In this document: in pieces, positions 7,979-19,953 of the stretch | Layout of the letters: each line of letters starts with the position of its first letter | How positions within the stretch are numbered: the first letter of the stretch is position 1 | Source: Streptomyces violens | Lineage (GTDB): Bacteria; Actinomycetota; Actinomycetes; Streptomycetales; Streptomycetaceae | Assembly: GCF_000717745.1 (NCBI RefSeq) | Contig: NZ_JOBH01000010.1 | Span: 558,001 to 622,000 of the forward strand | Direction of reading: 5' to 3' | Length of the DNA stretch: 64,000 nt | The notes under the pieces: model-generated | Told to the model about the DNA's origin: nothing | Database searches by the model: none | The model's input: the letters and a program-made list of their open reading frames with translations, nothing else | Program-made: the position numbers and the translations under genes

Positions 7979-9481
7979 GTGGCCGACGAATGGTTCTTCG
8001 CCCGCCAGTGGTGGCGGCGGACACCGGTACAGCGCAAACGGACCTGGCAGCTCACGGCCGGTTCCGCTGTCGCGGGTCTCGCGGTCGCGGCCGGTGCGGT
8101 GGCGACGGCCGGTCCGTGGGACTCCGGCCAGCGTACGGCCGAACGGGCCCGCGCGGCCCGCTGGGACGGCCGAGGTGGTGAGCGTCACGACGGCGGATCC
8201 CCGGCTCCCGGCGCGGCTCCCGTCCTGGCGGCGCTGGGTGCCCCTGTGAAGGGCGGCGGGGACAGCGCCCCGCCCCCGACCCGCAGCGGCCTCGCGGACG
8301 CCCTGGCGCCCCTGCTGAAGGCGCCCGAGCTGGGTCCCGTACGGACCGCTTCGGTCGTGGACGTGGCCACCGGCCGCGAGGTCTTCGCCAGCCACCCGGG
8401 CCGGACCGCGACCCCCGCCTCCACGATCAAGCTCGGCACCGCCGTGGCCGCCCTCAGCGCCCTAGGGCCCGACCACCGCTTCACCACGAAGGCCGTGCAG
8501 GACGGCCGCACGAAGGACGGCGCCGCACGGGTCGTCCTGGTGGGCGGCGGCGACCCGACCCTCACGGCCCGTACGCCCAAACCCGGTACGCCGGCCGCGC
8601 AGCGCCCCGCCGCGCTCGGCGACCTCGCCGCCGACACCGCGCGCGCCCTCAAGAAGCGCGGCACGAAGAAGGTCACCCTCCGTTACGACGACTCGCTGTA
8701 CAAGGGGTCGCCGCAGCACCCGATCGGCCCCAACGAGAACCTCGCGCCCGTCACCGCCCTCACCGCCGACGAGGCCCGCCTGGACACCAGCAGCCACGGC
8801 ACCGCACCCCGCGCCTCCGACCCGTCCGCCGAGGCCGCCCGCGCCTTCGCCGACGCCCTGCGCGCCCACGGCATCGCGGTCACCGGGGCGCCCCGGGACG
8901 CCGAGGCCCGCCGCACGGCCACCCGGCTCGCCGCGGCCTCCTCCCTCCCGCTCTCGGCCATCGTCGAGCGGATGCTCACGCACAGCGACAACGACATCGC
9001 CGAGCAGCTGGCCCGCCAGACGGCCGTGGCCACCGGAGCGCCGACGACCTTCAAGGGCGGGGGCCGCGCAGTACAGCGCACACTCGAACAGCTCCGCCTC
9101 CCTGTGGCGCGGACCGTCTTCCACGACGGCAGCGGCCTGGACCGCGACGACCGGGTCTCCGCCGGCCTGCTGTCCCACGTACTGCTGCTCGCCGCGGCCC
9201 CCGACCACCCGGAGCTCCGCCCGGTCCTCACCGGCCTCCCCGTGGCCGGCTTCACCGGCACCCTGGAGGCCCGGTACGCCGACGAGCGCGCGGGCGCCGG
9301 TGCCGTTCGCGCCAAGACCGGCACGCTCACCGGCGTGAACACCCTCGCCGGCACGGTCGTCGACGCCGACGGCCGGCTGCTGACCTTCGCCTTCATGACC
9401 AACGGCACCAGCGACCCGTACGGGGCGCAGCGCTCCCTCGACCGGCTCGCCTCGGCGGTGGCCAACTGCGGCTGCCGGTGA
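7979..9481 (+). CDS. D-alanyl-D-alanine carboxypeptidase / PBP4-type (peptidase S13)
   Basis: About 500 aa from the GTG at 7979; other in-frame GTGs at 7856, 7859 and 7883 are possible, so the start is uncertain. A basic N-terminus is followed by one membrane segment ([20 protein letters not shown]), anchoring an extracellular domain. The three active-site motifs of S13 peptidases are present: STIK in [13 protein letters not shown] in [10 protein letters not shown] and KTG in [10 protein letters not shown]. The enzyme trims or cleaves peptidoglycan peptide cross-links. A short Pro/Ala linker precedes the catalytic domain. Divergent from ppa. Confidence 0.9.
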   Translation: MADEWFFARQWWRRTPVQRKRTWQLTAGSAVAGLAVAAGAVATAGPWDSGQRTAERARAARWDGRGGERHDGGSPAPGAAPVLAALGAPVKGGGDSAPPPTRSGLADALAPLLKAPELGPVRTASVVDVATGREVFASHPGRTATPASTIKLGTAVAALSALGPDHRFTTKAVQDGRTKDGAARVVLVGGGDPTLTARTPKPGTPAAQRPAALGDLAADTARALKKRGTKKVTLRYDDSLYKGSPQHPIGPNENLAPVTALTADEARLDTSSHGTAPRASDPSAEAARAFADALRAHGIAVTGAPRDAEARRTATRLAAASSLPLSAIVERMLTHSDNDIAEQLARQTAVATGAPTTFKGGGRAVQRTLEQLRLPVARTVFHDGSGLDRDDRVSAGLLSHVLLLAAAPDHPELRPVLTGLPVAGFTGTLEARYADERAGAGAVRAKTGTLTGVNTLAGTVVDADGRLLTFAFMTNGTSDPYGAQRSLDRLASAVANCGCR

Positions 9482-9557
9482 CGCGGCGTGCCCCGTATGC
9501 GGCGTCGGCGCCGCGAATCGGCTACCCCCCGGCCGGGCGCACCCGTACCGTGAAGTC

Positions 9558-10706
9558 ATGACGAGCATCGGTGGTGCCGAGATGGTCGACTGGAATCTCG
9601 CGGTGACGACCGCGTCCCGCTTCGTACGGCCGGGCCCAGAGGTGAGCCGCGAGGAGGCCCGCGCGGTCGTCGCCGAGCTGCGCAGGCACGCGAAGGCCGC
9701 CGAGGAGCACGTGCGCGCGTTCACCCGCATGACCCCACCGGGGAGCGAGGGCGCGGCGGCCCATGACACGCCCGTACTGGTCGTGGACCGGCCCGGCTGG
9801 ATCCGCGCCAACGTCGCCGGCTTCCGCGCCGTACTGAAGCCACTGCTGGAGAAGATGCAGGAGCGCCGCTCCTCGCTCCCCGGTGGCGCGGTGATAGGCG
9901 CGGTCGGCGGCAAGGTGACCGGCGTCGAGCTGGGCATGCTGCTGTCCTTCCTGGCCTCCCGTGTGCTCGGCCAGTACGAGACCTTCGCGCCGCCCACCAG
10001 GGACCTGCCCGCGGGCGCCCGTGGCGGCCGGCTGCTGCTCGTCGCGCCGAACATCGTCCACGTCGAGCGCGAGCTCGAAGTGGAACCGCACGACTTCCGG
10101 CTCTGGGTCTGCCTGCACGAAGAGACGCACCGTACGCAGTTCACCGCGGTGCCCTGGCTGCGCGACCACATCGAGGGCGAGGTGCAGTCGTTCCTCGGCG
10201 AGACCGAGATCGACCCCGGCACGCTCCTCGAACGGCTGCGGGAGGCCGCCCAGTCGCTGACCGGGGCCAAGCCCGAGGGCGAGGCCGGCGAGGACGACGG
10301 CGGCCGCAGCCTCGTCGACCTCGTGCAGACCAAGACGCAGCGCGAGATCCTCGGCCGGCTGACCGCCGTGATGTCCCTGCTGGAGGGGCACGCCGACTAC
10401 GTCATGGACGGCGTCGGCCCGCAGGTCGTGCCCTCGGTGACGGAGATCCGGGAGAAGTTCCAGCAGCGCCGGGCGAGCGGCGCCGGCCGCCTGGACCAGG
10501 CGCTGCGCAAGCTGCTGGGTCTGGACGCCAAGCTGCGCCAGTACCGTGACGGCGAGCGCTTCGTACGGGCCGTCGTCGACGAGGTCGGCATGGACGGCTT
10601 CAACCGCGTATGGACCTCGCCGAACACCCTCCCGACCAAGCAGGAGATCGCCAAACCGGCGGACTGGGTCGCGCGGGTGCACCGCAAGGCGGACGGTGCG
10701 CCGTAG
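9558..10706 (+). CDS. Zinc-dependent metalloprotease-like protein (DUF2342, F420-associated family)
   Basis: 382 aa, no signal peptide or membrane span. An HEXXH zinc motif (LHEETH, 187-191) lies in the helix CLHEETHRTQF, with a possible third ligand Glu in EGEVQSFLGETE downstream and a second conserved region LLEGHADYVMDG. The family is common in actinobacteria and is annotated as F420-biosynthesis-associated or putative hydrolase. True protease activity is not established. It sits directly upstream of tilS on the same strand, a conserved actinobacterial arrangement. Confidence 0.8.
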   Translation: MTSIGGAEMVDWNLAVTTASRFVRPGPEVSREEARAVVAELRRHAKAAEEHVRAFTRMTPPGSEGAAAHDTPVLVVDRPGWIRANVAGFRAVLKPLLEKMQERRSSLPGGAVIGAVGGKVTGVELGMLLSFLASRVLGQYETFAPPTRDLPAGARGGRLLLVAPNIVHVERELEVEPHDFRLWVCLHEETHRTQFTAVPWLRDHIEGEVQSFLGETEIDPGTLLERLREAAQSLTGAKPEGEAGEDDGGRSLVDLVQTKTQREILGRLTAVMSLLEGHADYVMDGVGPQVVPSVTEIREKFQQRRASGAGRLDQALRKLLGLDAKLRQYRDGERFVRAVVDEVGMDGFNRVWTSPNTLPTKQEIAKPADWVARVHRKADGAP

Positions 10707-10963
10707 GAAGGAAGGGCGCCGTGGACGCGCCGTAGGACAGAAGAACGCCCCCTCAATCACCCTTCTGAGGGACCGTGGCCCGGGGAGAGGCGTGCAATGC
10801 TCGGGTAACAGCTCATCTCTGTCACCATCGAGACACTCTGAGTGACCGCCCCGGGGATCGCCCGGCGATCCCCCCGGCGCTCGACCCCGAGATGCTCCCG
10901 GTGGGCCGGACGGCAGCCGCCGTCCGGCCCGAGGCTCCCCCAGCTGAACGATTGGAAACGGAC

Positions 10964-11977
10964 ATGGGTCCCCATCCAGCGGTCGCCGCAATACGCCTGG
11001 CGGTCCGCCGCGTACTCCACGACGTCCTCACCTCCCACACCCGGCGGTCCGGCCCCGACGCCCCGCCGCCCCTGGTGCTCGCCGCCTGCTCCGGCGGCGC
11101 CGACTCCATGGCGCTCGCCTCGGCCCTCGCCTTCGAAGCCCCGCGCCTCGGCGTCCGCGCGGGCGGCGTCACGGTCGACCACGGCCTCCAGGACGGCTCC
11201 GACACCCGGGCCGCCGAGGTCGTCCTCCGTATGCAGTCGCTCCGCCTGGACCCGGCCGAGGCCGTCGCCGTCGAGGTCGGCAGGGACGGCGGCCCCGAAG
11301 CGGCCGCCCGCGACGCCCGGTACGCCGCGCTGGACGACGCGGCGCGACGGCACGGCGCCGACGCGGTGCTCCTCGGCCACACCCGCGACGACCAGGCCGA
11401 GACCGTGCTCCTCGGCCTCGCCCGCGGCTCCGGCACCCGCTCGCTGTCCGGCATGGCCGCCGTCTCCGGCGCCGACGGCCGCTACCGCCGCCCCTTCCTC
11501 GAGATCGACCGGCAGACCGCCCGCAAGGCATGCCTGATCCAGTCGCTGCCCGTCTGGGACGACCCGCACAACACGGATCCCTCGTACACCCGCTCCCGGC
11601 TCCGCCACGAGGGCCTGCCGGCCCTGGAGAAGGCGCTCGGCAAGGGCGTCGTCGAGGCCCTCGCCCGTACGGCGCAGCTCTCCCGCGACGACGCCGACGC
11701 GCTGGACTCCTGGGCGGTCGAGGCCGAGCGCGGTGTGGCCGATGCCACCGGTGCGCTGGACGTGGCCGCGCTGTACTCGCTCCCTCCTGCGGTGCGCCGC
11801 AGAGTGCTCCGCCGGGCCCTGCTGCGTGCGGGCTCACCTGCGGGTTCGCTCTTCGCACGGCACATCGAGGAGGTCGACCGGCTGATCACCGCCTGGCGCG
11901 GCCAGGGAGCCATCGACCTCCCCGGGCTGGTGGGTGTGCGACGGCAGGGTGGCAAACTGGTCATCCGGCAGGGCTGA
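10964..11977 (+). CDS. tilS: tRNA(Ile)-lysidine synthetase
   Basis: 337 aa from the ATG at 10964 ([16 protein letters not shown]); the frame is open upstream but without family similarity. The PP-loop SGGADS (43-48) binds ATP, and VDHGLQDGS and [22 protein letters not shown] are TilS signatures. The enzyme attaches lysine to C34 of the CAU anticodon tRNA so that it reads AUA. A shortened TilS C-terminal region follows, as in other actinobacteria. It is followed by hpt and ftsH in the widely conserved tilS-hpt-ftsH order. Confidence 0.95.
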   Translation: MGPHPAVAAIRLAVRRVLHDVLTSHTRRSGPDAPPPLVLAACSGGADSMALASALAFEAPRLGVRAGGVTVDHGLQDGSDTRAAEVVLRMQSLRLDPAEAVAVEVGRDGGPEAAARDARYAALDDAARRHGADAVLLGHTRDDQAETVLLGLARGSGTRSLSGMAAVSGADGRYRRPFLEIDRQTARKACLIQSLPVWDDPHNTDPSYTRSRLRHEGLPALEKALGKGVVEALARTAQLSRDDADALDSWAVEAERGVADATGALDVAALYSLPPAVRRRVLRRALLRAGSPAGSLFARHIEEVDRLITAWRGQGAIDLPGLVGVRRQGGKLVIRQG

Positions 11978-12037
11978 GCCGCGCGGGACCGCCGGGACGA
12001 GCGGGACCGCCGGGACGGCCGAGTCGATGACGGTCTA

Positions 12038-12622
12038 ATGACACCGAACCGAGCGAAAGTGGCACGGGTGGACGACAAGGACATGGGTTCCGACCTTCAG
12101 TCGGTGCTCATCACCAAAGAAGAGATCGACGCGAAGCTGGCCGAGCTGGCCGCGAAGATCGACGCGGAGTACGCGGGCAAGGAGCTGCTCATCGTCGGCG
12201 TCCTGAAGGGCGCCGTGATGGTGATGGCGGACCTGGCACGTGCGCTGTCCACCCCCGTCACGATGGACTGGATGGCCGTGTCGTCGTACGGCGCGGGCAC
12301 CCAGTCCTCGGGCGTGGTCCGCATCCTCAAGGACCTGGACAACGACATCAAGGGCAAGCACGTCCTGATCGTCGAGGACATCATCGACTCCGGTCTGACG
12401 CTGTCCTGGCTGCTGTCGAACCTCGGCTCGCGCGAGCCGGCCTCGCTGGAGGTCTGCACGCTGCTGCGCAAGCCGGAGGCGTCGAAGGTCGACATCGATG
12501 TGAAGTGGATCGGCTTCGACATCCCCAACGAATTCGTCGTGGGATACGGCCTGGACTTCGCCGAGAAGTACCGCAATCTGCCGTTCGTCGGCACGCTCGC
12601 GCCGCACGTCTACGGCGGCTGA
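12038..12622 (+). CDS. hpt: Hypoxanthine phosphoribosyltransferase
   Basis: Up to 194 aa; the true start may be the GTG at 12059 or 12068, just before the conserved [14 protein letters not shown]. It converts hypoxanthine or guanine and PRPP to IMP or GMP in purine salvage. The PRPP loop [14 protein letters not shown], the upstream [14 protein letters not shown] and SSYG flexible-loop motif and the C-terminal [14 protein letters not shown] are all present. It lies between tilS and ftsH. None of the candidate starts has a strong ribosome-binding site. Confidence 0.95.
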   Translation: MTPNRAKVARVDDKDMGSDLQSVLITKEEIDAKLAELAAKIDAEYAGKELLIVGVLKGAVMVMADLARALSTPVTMDWMAVSSYGAGTQSSGVVRILKDLDNDIKGKHVLIVEDIIDSGLTLSWLLSNLGSREPASLEVCTLLRKPEASKVDIDVKWIGFDIPNEFVVGYGLDFAEKYRNLPFVGTLAPHVYGG

Positions 12623-12892
12623 CGCCTGGTCGGCGGTGCCGGACAGGGCCTGGAAAGCACCTCGTGCCGGACGGCGGGAACCCTCAGCGGTCTCCCGCCG
12701 TTGGAGCAGGGAGGGCGGAATCCAAGTCGCATTGTTCCCCACGGGCAGCGGCGTCGGGTGACAATGCTGGGGTACCGTCCGAAGGTCAGTCTTTTTCGGG
12801 CCAGTAATACACCGTACGCACGACCAGACCTCCCCGAGGGCTGGAGTGCCTCACTGTGGCAGGAGGGACGGGGCCTTTAGGGCTCCGTATGG

Positions 12893-14908
<2,016 letters not shown>

Positions 14909-14941
14909 CAGGTCGGCCGCTCGCCTCAGCGGCCCCGGAAT

Positions 14942-14985
14942 GAATGCCGCGTCCCCCAGGTTCTAGCCTGGGGGACGCGGCATTC
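14942..14985. terminator. Perfect 19-bp hairpin after ftsH
   Basis: Arms 14942-14960 and 14967-14985 are fully complementary (outer ends GAATGCCG and CGGCATTC) around the loop TTCTAG. There is no T tract, so it may be an actinobacterial terminator or a 3'-end stabilising structure; it lies 40 bases before the folE ribosome-binding site. Confidence 0.7.
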
Positions 14986-15025
14986 CGCGGTTCGTAGCGG
15001 GGTGAATGACGGAACGAGGCACGAG

Positions 15026-15631
15026 ATGACCGACCCGGTGACGCTGGACGGCGAAGGCAAGATCGGCGAGTTCGACGAGAAGCGCGCCGAGAACGCCGTG
15101 CGTGAGCTCTTGATCGCGGTCGGCGAGGACCCGGACCGCGAGGGTCTGCTCGAGACGCCGGCGCGGGTGGCGCGGGCGTACAGGGAGATATTCGGCGGCC
15201 TCTGGCAGAAGCCGGAGGACGTCCTCACGACGACCTTCGACCTCGGTCACGACGAGATGGTGCTGGTCAAGGACATCGAGGTGATGTCCTCCTGCGAGCA
15301 TCATCTGGTGCCGTTCGTCGGTGTCGCGCACGTCGGTTACATCCCGTCCACGGACGGCAAGATCACCGGGCTGTCCAAGCTGGCCCGGCTGGTGGACGTC
15401 TTCGCCCGCCGCCCCCAGGTCCAGGAGCGGCTGACCACGCAGATCGCGGATTCTCTGATGGAGATACTGGAGCCGCGTGGGGTGATCGTCGTGGTGGAGT
15501 GCGAGCACATGTGCATGACCATGCGCGGCGTCCGTAAGCCCGGCGCCAAGACGACGACCTCGGCTGTCCGCGGCCAGCTCCGCGACGCGGCTACGCGCGC
15601 GGAGGCGATGAGCCTGATTCTGGCTCGCTGA
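15026..15631 (+). CDS. folE: GTP cyclohydrolase I
   Basis: 201 aa from the ATG at 15026, chosen because GGAACGAGG ends six bases upstream; an earlier GTG at 15002 lacks one. It makes 7,8-dihydroneopterin triphosphate from GTP, the first step to folate. Zinc ligands are Cys/His in [10 protein letters not shown] and Cys in [10 protein letters not shown]; the rest ([15 protein letters not shown]) matches the family. It opens the folate cluster that continues with folP, folB and folK after two inserted genes. A small GCCCG-TT-CGGGC hairpin (15636-15647) follows the stop. Confidence 0.96.
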   Translation: MTDPVTLDGEGKIGEFDEKRAENAVRELLIAVGEDPDREGLLETPARVARAYREIFGGLWQKPEDVLTTTFDLGHDEMVLVKDIEVMSSCEHHLVPFVGVAHVGYIPSTDGKITGLSKLARLVDVFARRPQVQERLTTQIADSLMEILEPRGVIVVVECEHMCMTMRGVRKPGAKTTTSAVRGQLRDAATRAEAMSLILAR

Positions 15632-15661
15632 GGAAGCCCGTTCGGGCCGTGAGTACCGCCG

Positions 15662-16780
15662 TCAGGCGTTCAGGCGGCCCGCCAGCCAGGTCAGCGCTGC
15701 CGGGATTTCTCGGCGCCAGGTGTTGAAGTTGTGGCCGCCGGTGTCGAGGACTATTGACGCGATGCGGGTGGGGGACTTGGTGCCCGCTATGAAGCGCATC
15801 GTGTCGGCGTAGTTTGTTTCGCCCTGCTTGCTGGTGGTGACCAGCAGGTTCACCGGCGGCGGGGGCAGATGTCGCTGCCGCCACATCAGGTCGTTCTCGC
15901 GCTGGAGCTGGGCGTTGCCGGCGAAGAGGTCGCCGGTGGTGGGGTCCAGCGGGGCCTTGTAGTAACCGGAGAGGGCTACGCCCGTCGAGTACGCCTCCGG
16001 GTGGCGCATGGTCATCTTCAGGGCGCAGTAGCCGCCCGTGGAGTCGCCCATCACGCCCCAGCTGCGGGCGGTCGTGCCGGTGCGGTAGTGCGCGGCGATG
16101 TCCGCGCGCAGTTCCTTGGTGAAGAACGTTTCGGTCTGCGGGCCGCCCGGTATGTCCATGCATTCCGTGTCGCGGGGCGGGGCGACCGTCGGGCGCATCA
16201 TGACGAGGATGGTCGGCCGCATTTTGCCCTGGCCGATGAGCCGGCGTTCGGTCTGGGGATAGTGCAGCTTCGTGTAGAGCGCCTCGGCGGTGCCCGGGTA
16301 GCCGGTGAGTACGACGGCCGTGGGGAAGCGGTCGTGGGCGTGCCGGGGCTGGAAGTACTCCGGTGGCAGGTAGACATACGCGGGGCTGGTGATGCCGGTG
16401 GATTCGCCGCGTATCAGGACCTTGTCCAGCCGGCCCGCGACTTCGGGGCGCCGGTTGTCGTGCGGCAGGCCGGTGCGTTCCACGCCCTGTCGTTTCAGGC
16501 CGGTGCCGCCGGGGCCGGTGGTGTGGTCGACCACGACGCCGGTCTGCTGCTCCTGGCCGAAGAGGTCGGCCCAGGACGCGTAGAAGCCGAAGGCGTTGTT
16601 GACCACGAGGCCGACCGAGGCGAAGAGGGTCAGCTGGGTCGCCAGCAGCAGTGCGATCCGGCCCGTCACGGCGCGCCAGGTACGGGCCGCGAGGCGCGGC
16701 CACAGCAGCACCGTCCAGGCGAAGAAAGCCACCGCGACCAGCACGGTGAGCGCCAGCACGGTCTTACTGGTGAGATCCAT
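15662..16780 (-). CDS. Membrane-anchored alpha/beta-hydrolase (esterase D / antigen 85-like fold)
   Basis: 372 aa from an ATG with AGGAAG five bases upstream; a GTG two codons earlier is possible. Two N-terminal hydrophobic segments (about 5-27 and 40-62) should place the catalytic domain outside. The nucleophile elbow is GDSTGG (Ser247), and a late GGHNFNTWRREI supplies the likely catalytic His. The fold is that of the putative-esterase family, which includes mycolyltransferases and S-formylglutathione hydrolase; the substrate is unknown. It is convergent with folE and divergent from the MprF-like gene. Confidence 0.82.
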   Translation of the reverse strand: MDLTSKTVLALTVLVAVAFFAWTVLLWPRLAARTWRAVTGRIALLLATQLTLFASVGLVVNNAFGFYASWADLFGQEQQTGVVVDHTTGPGGTGLKRQGVERTGLPHDNRRPEVAGRLDKVLIRGESTGITSPAYVYLPPEYFQPRHAHDRFPTAVVLTGYPGTAEALYTKLHYPQTERRLIGQGKMRPTILVMMRPTVAPPRDTECMDIPGGPQTETFFTKELRADIAAHYRTGTTARSWGVMGDSTGGYCALKMTMRHPEAYSTGVALSGYYKAPLDPTTGDLFAGNAQLQRENDLMWRQRHLPPPPVNLLVTTSKQGETNYADTMRFIAGTKSPTRIASIVLDTGGHNFNTWRREIPAALTWLAGRLNA

Positions 16781-16936
16781 GTCCACTTCCTGCCGGGCGA
16801 CCGGGCGGCCCGGTCGTCTGATGGAACCCCGGGCCCTGAAGCGCCGTCCTACAGCGCGAATTGTCCACGTAGTGGCGACTTTGATGCTCCGCGTTCTGAA
16901 GGTCAGGCGGCTTGAGGAGCGGGCGACGGGAAAGTG

Positions 16937-18784
16937 ATGTCTGACAGGCTAGATGGCGAAAAGTCCGGAGTGGTTGCGTGGCGTCGCGCACGCTGGGTGC
17001 GGGGACCGCGCCCGGAAGCGGTGCCCACGGCGGTCGGTACGGCCTGCACGCTGATCGGTCTGCTGAACGTGGCGTCCGGAGTCTTCCCACGCTTCCGGCA
17101 CAGCCGCATGCACGCGCTGGCGGAGGTGCTGCCAGGTGCGGTGAGCCCGCTGGCCGCGGCCGCCTCGATCGTGGTGGGCCTGCTGCTCCTGCTGCTGGCG
17201 CACGGCCTGAAGCGGCGCAAGCGGCGGGTGTGGATCGCGGCGGTGACGCTGCTCCCGGTGGGCGCGGCGGCGCAGTTCGCGTACCGCCACTCCGTCATCG
17301 GAGCGGTGCTCTCGCTGGCGCTGCTGGCCTATCTGGTGCGGCACCGACGGGAGTTCGCGGCGCTGCCGGACCCGCGCAGCCGCTGGAAGGCGCTGCTGAA
17401 CTTCGTCGTGCTGGGCGGCGTGAGCGTCGCCCTCGGCATGGTGATCGTCAATTCCCATCCGCACCGCACCGTCGGTGACCCGACGGTCTGGGCGGAGCTG
17501 CAGCACGTCATGTGGGGCCTGTTCGGCTTCGAGGGGCCCGTGGCGTACACCCACCACGTCGACTACACGGTCGGTTACTCGCTCGGCGCGCTCGGGCTGC
17601 TGACCCTGGCGACCACCGCGTACCTCGCCTTCCGGCCCGAGCAGCCGGCCGCCCGGCTCACGGTGGAGGACGAGGACCGGCTGCGGGAGCTGCTGGCCCG
17701 GCACGGCAGCCGGGACTCCCTCGGCCACTTCGCGCTCCGTCGTGACAAGGGCGCGGTCTTCTCGCCCAGCGGCAAGGCGGCGGTCTGCTACCGCGTGGTC
17801 TCCGGGGTGATGCTGGCCAGCGGCGACCCCATCGGGGATGTCGAGGCGTGGCCGGGTGCGATCGAGCGCTTCATGGAGGAAGCGCGGGTGCACTCCTGGA
17901 CGCCCGCGGTGATGGGCTGCTCCGAGACCGGCGGCGAGGTGTGGACCCGGGAGACGGGTCTGGACGCGCTGGAGCTGGGCGACGAGGCCATCGTGGACGT
18001 GGCGGACTTCACGCTCTCGGGGCGCGCGATGCGCAACGTACGGCAGATGGTCAAGCGCATCGAGCGCAACGGGTACGAGACCAAGGTGCGCCGGGTGGCC
18101 GAGCTGTCCCCGGAGGAGGTCGAGGCGGTCCAGCGGGCCGCCGACGGCTGGCGGGGCACCGACACCGAGCGCGGCTTCTCCATGGCGCTGGGCCGGATCG
18201 GCGATCCCCGGGACGGCGACGCGGTGATCGCCACGGCGCACCGCGCACCCGAGGAGGGCGAGGTGCCGGGCTCTTACGGGGACCTGAAGGCCGTACTGCA
18301 CTTCGTACCGTGGGGCCCGGACGGCATGTCGCTGGACCTGATGCGGCGCGACCGCAGCGCCGACCCCGGGATGAACGAACTGCTGATCGTGGCCGCCCTG
18401 CAGGCGGCGCCGAAGCTGGACGTGGCCAGGGTCTCCCTGAACTTCGCGATGTTCCGCTCGGCGCTGGCCCGCGGCGAGAAGCTGGGCGCGGGGCCGGTGC
18501 TGCGCACGTGGCGCGGGCTGCTGGTGTTCCTCTCGCGCTGGTTCCAGATCGAATCGCTGTACAAGTTCAACGCCAAGTTCCAGCCGCGCTGGGAGCCGCG
18601 CTTCGTGGTCTTCAGGGCCACTCGTGACCTGCCGCGGATCGGCTTCGCGGCGATGCAGGCCGAGGGCTTCGTGCAGCTCGGGCTGCCCCGGCTGCTGCGC
18701 CGGCGGCGTCCGGAGCCGGTGGCGCGGCCGTGTGCGCACCGGGCCCCGGGGCTGCGCGGCACGTCGGTCGAGCGGGCCGCCTGA
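16937..18784 (+). CDS. MprF/LysX-like phosphatidylglycerol aminoacyltransferase (DUF2156)
   Basis: 615 aa from the ATG at 16937; a GTG directly before it is an alternative. Roughly five to six membrane segments occupy 30-215 (VGTACTLIGLLNVASG, LAAAASIVVGLLLLLLAHGL and others). The C-terminal soluble domain (about 235-560) is the GNAT-like LPG synthase domain with LRRDKGAVFSPSGKAAVCYR, FTLSGRAMRNVRQMVKR and the late WFQIESLYKFNAKFQPRW. Family members transfer Lys, Ala or Arg from tRNA to phosphatidylglycerol, lowering surface charge and giving resistance to cationic peptides. The membrane part is shorter than in full-length MprF, so flippase activity is uncertain. Confidence 0.85.
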   Translation: MSDRLDGEKSGVVAWRRARWVRGPRPEAVPTAVGTACTLIGLLNVASGVFPRFRHSRMHALAEVLPGAVSPLAAAASIVVGLLLLLLAHGLKRRKRRVWIAAVTLLPVGAAAQFAYRHSVIGAVLSLALLAYLVRHRREFAALPDPRSRWKALLNFVVLGGVSVALGMVIVNSHPHRTVGDPTVWAELQHVMWGLFGFEGPVAYTHHVDYTVGYSLGALGLLTLATTAYLAFRPEQPAARLTVEDEDRLRELLARHGSRDSLGHFALRRDKGAVFSPSGKAAVCYRVVSGVMLASGDPIGDVEAWPGAIERFMEEARVHSWTPAVMGCSETGGEVWTRETGLDALELGDEAIVDVADFTLSGRAMRNVRQMVKRIERNGYETKVRRVAELSPEEVEAVQRAADGWRGTDTERGFSMALGRIGDPRDGDAVIATAHRAPEEGEVPGSYGDLKAVLHFVPWGPDGMSLDLMRRDRSADPGMNELLIVAALQAAPKLDVARVSLNFAMFRSALARGEKLGAGPVLRTWRGLLVFLSRWFQIESLYKFNAKFQPRWEPRFVVFRATRDLPRIGFAAMQAEGFVQLGLPRLLRRRRPEPVARPCAHRAPGLRGTSVERAA

Positions 18785-18837
18785 GGGTCCGAGGGGCGGG
18801 CGCGGTGGCGGCGGGGGAGTCGGCGATCAGGTACGTG

Positions 18838-18869
18838 CGCGGACGTACAGGTGTACCCATACGTCCGCG
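18838..18869. promoter_or_regulatory. Palindrome upstream of folP (candidate operator)
   Basis: CGCGGACGTA (18838-18847) and TACGTCCGCG (18860-18869) are perfect 10-bp inverted arms around CAGGTGTACCCA. The inner CGTACAGGTGTAC (18844-18856) recurs in related form at 19895-19907 and, on the other strand, at 30031-30043. It lies 63 bases before the folP start, a natural operator position. Confidence 0.45.
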
Positions 18870-18931
18870 TTCGCCCAGGTACGCGCGGTGCGTGGGGCGA
18901 GCCGCCCGGTTACAGCGCCTAGGCTGGATGT

Positions 18932-19813
18932 ATGAGTACTTTGCGTGGCCGGGTGGCCGGTCTTCCCGAGTGGGACCGGTGCGCGGTCATGGGCGTGGTC
19001 AATGTGACCCCCGACTCGTTCTCCGACGGCGGCGACTGGTTCGACACCGAGCTCGCGGTCAAGCACGGCCTGGACCTGGTGGCCCAGGGGGCCGACCTGG
19101 TGGACGTGGGCGGCGAGTCGACCCGGCCCGGTGCCGCGCGGGTGGACGAGGCCGAGGAGCTGCGCCGCGTCATCCCGGTCGTACGGGAGCTGGCGGCGGC
19201 CGGGGTGGTGATCTCCGTGGACACCATGCGGGCCTCTGTCGCCGAGCAGTCGCTGCAGGCGGGCGCGCGGCTGGTCAACGACGTCAGTGCGGGTGCCGCC
19301 GACCCGGCGATGATCCCGGTGGTGGCCGCGGCGCACGCGCCGTTCGTGGTGATGCACTGGCGCGGCCAGTCCGTCGACATGAACGACCGGGCGGTCTACC
19401 GCGATGTCGTCGGCGAGGTCGTGGCCGAGCTGCGGGTGTCGATGGACCGTGCGGTCGCCGGGGGCATCGACCCGGAGCGCATCGTGATCGACCCGGGGCT
19501 GGGCTTCGCCAAGCAGGCCGACCACGACCTGGAGCTGGTCGCGGGCCTGGAGCGGCTGCACGAGCTGGGCCGGCCGCTGCTGGTGGCCGCCTCGCGGAAG
19601 CGGTTCCTGGGCCGCGTGCTGGCCGGTGCCGGCGCCTCCGCCTCGGTGCCGCCGGCCCGGGAGCGGGACGCGGCGACGGCGGCGGTCACCGCCCTGTCGG
19701 CGCGCGAGGGTGCCTGGGCGGTCCGCGTGCATGAAGTGCGGGCGAGCGCCGACGCGGTACGGGTCGCGCGCGCCGTGGAGGCCGCCGGTTCCGCGGCCCG
19801 GCGCCCGGCGTAG
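18932..19813 (+). CDS. folP: Dihydropteroate synthase
   Basis: 293 aa TIM barrel. It joins p-aminobenzoate to dihydropterin pyrophosphate and is the sulfonamide target. Signatures: GVVNVTPDSFSDGG at the pterin/phosphate loop, VDVGGESTRPGA, LVNDVSAG, and the late VAASRKRFLGRVL. A further insertion (AGAGASASVPPARERD) precedes the last helices and the C-terminal tail is Ala-rich. It is preceded by the 18838-18869 palindrome and followed by a SnoaL-like gene, folB and folK. Confidence 0.95.
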   Translation: MSTLRGRVAGLPEWDRCAVMGVVNVTPDSFSDGGDWFDTELAVKHGLDLVAQGADLVDVGGESTRPGAARVDEAEELRRVIPVVRELAAAGVVISVDTMRASVAEQSLQAGARLVNDVSAGAADPAMIPVVAAAHAPFVVMHWRGQSVDMNDRAVYRDVVGEVVAELRVSMDRAVAGGIDPERIVIDPGLGFAKQADHDLELVAGLERLHELGRPLLVAASRKRFLGRVLAGAGASASVPPARERDAATAAVTALSAREGAWAVRVHEVRASADAVRVARAVEAAGSAARRPA

Positions 19814-19887
19814 AACGGGGCCCGGCAGGGCACAGGGCAGCCAGGTGGTGCGCGGTGTGCTCGGTGACGGGGGCGCGGGACACGTAT

Positions 19888-19909
19888 GCGTGCACGTACG
19901 GGTGCACGC
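19888..19909. promoter_or_regulatory. Palindrome upstream of the SnoaL-like gene
   Basis: GCGTGCAC (19888-19895) and GTGCACGC (19902-19909) are 8-bp inverted arms around GTACGG. It contains CGTACGGGTGCAC, close to the CGTACAGGTGTAC in the folP palindrome. Confidence 0.4.
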
Positions 19910-19953
19910 CCATAAAGACGCGAAGTACGCACGAGGAACATGACGGGAGCGGT

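Noticed and set aside
12729..12767. GCATTGT ... ACAATGC inverted repeat upstream of ftsH
   Set aside because: Only seven bases per arm with a 25-base gap; not enough to call an operator, and no promoter hexamers at fitting distance.
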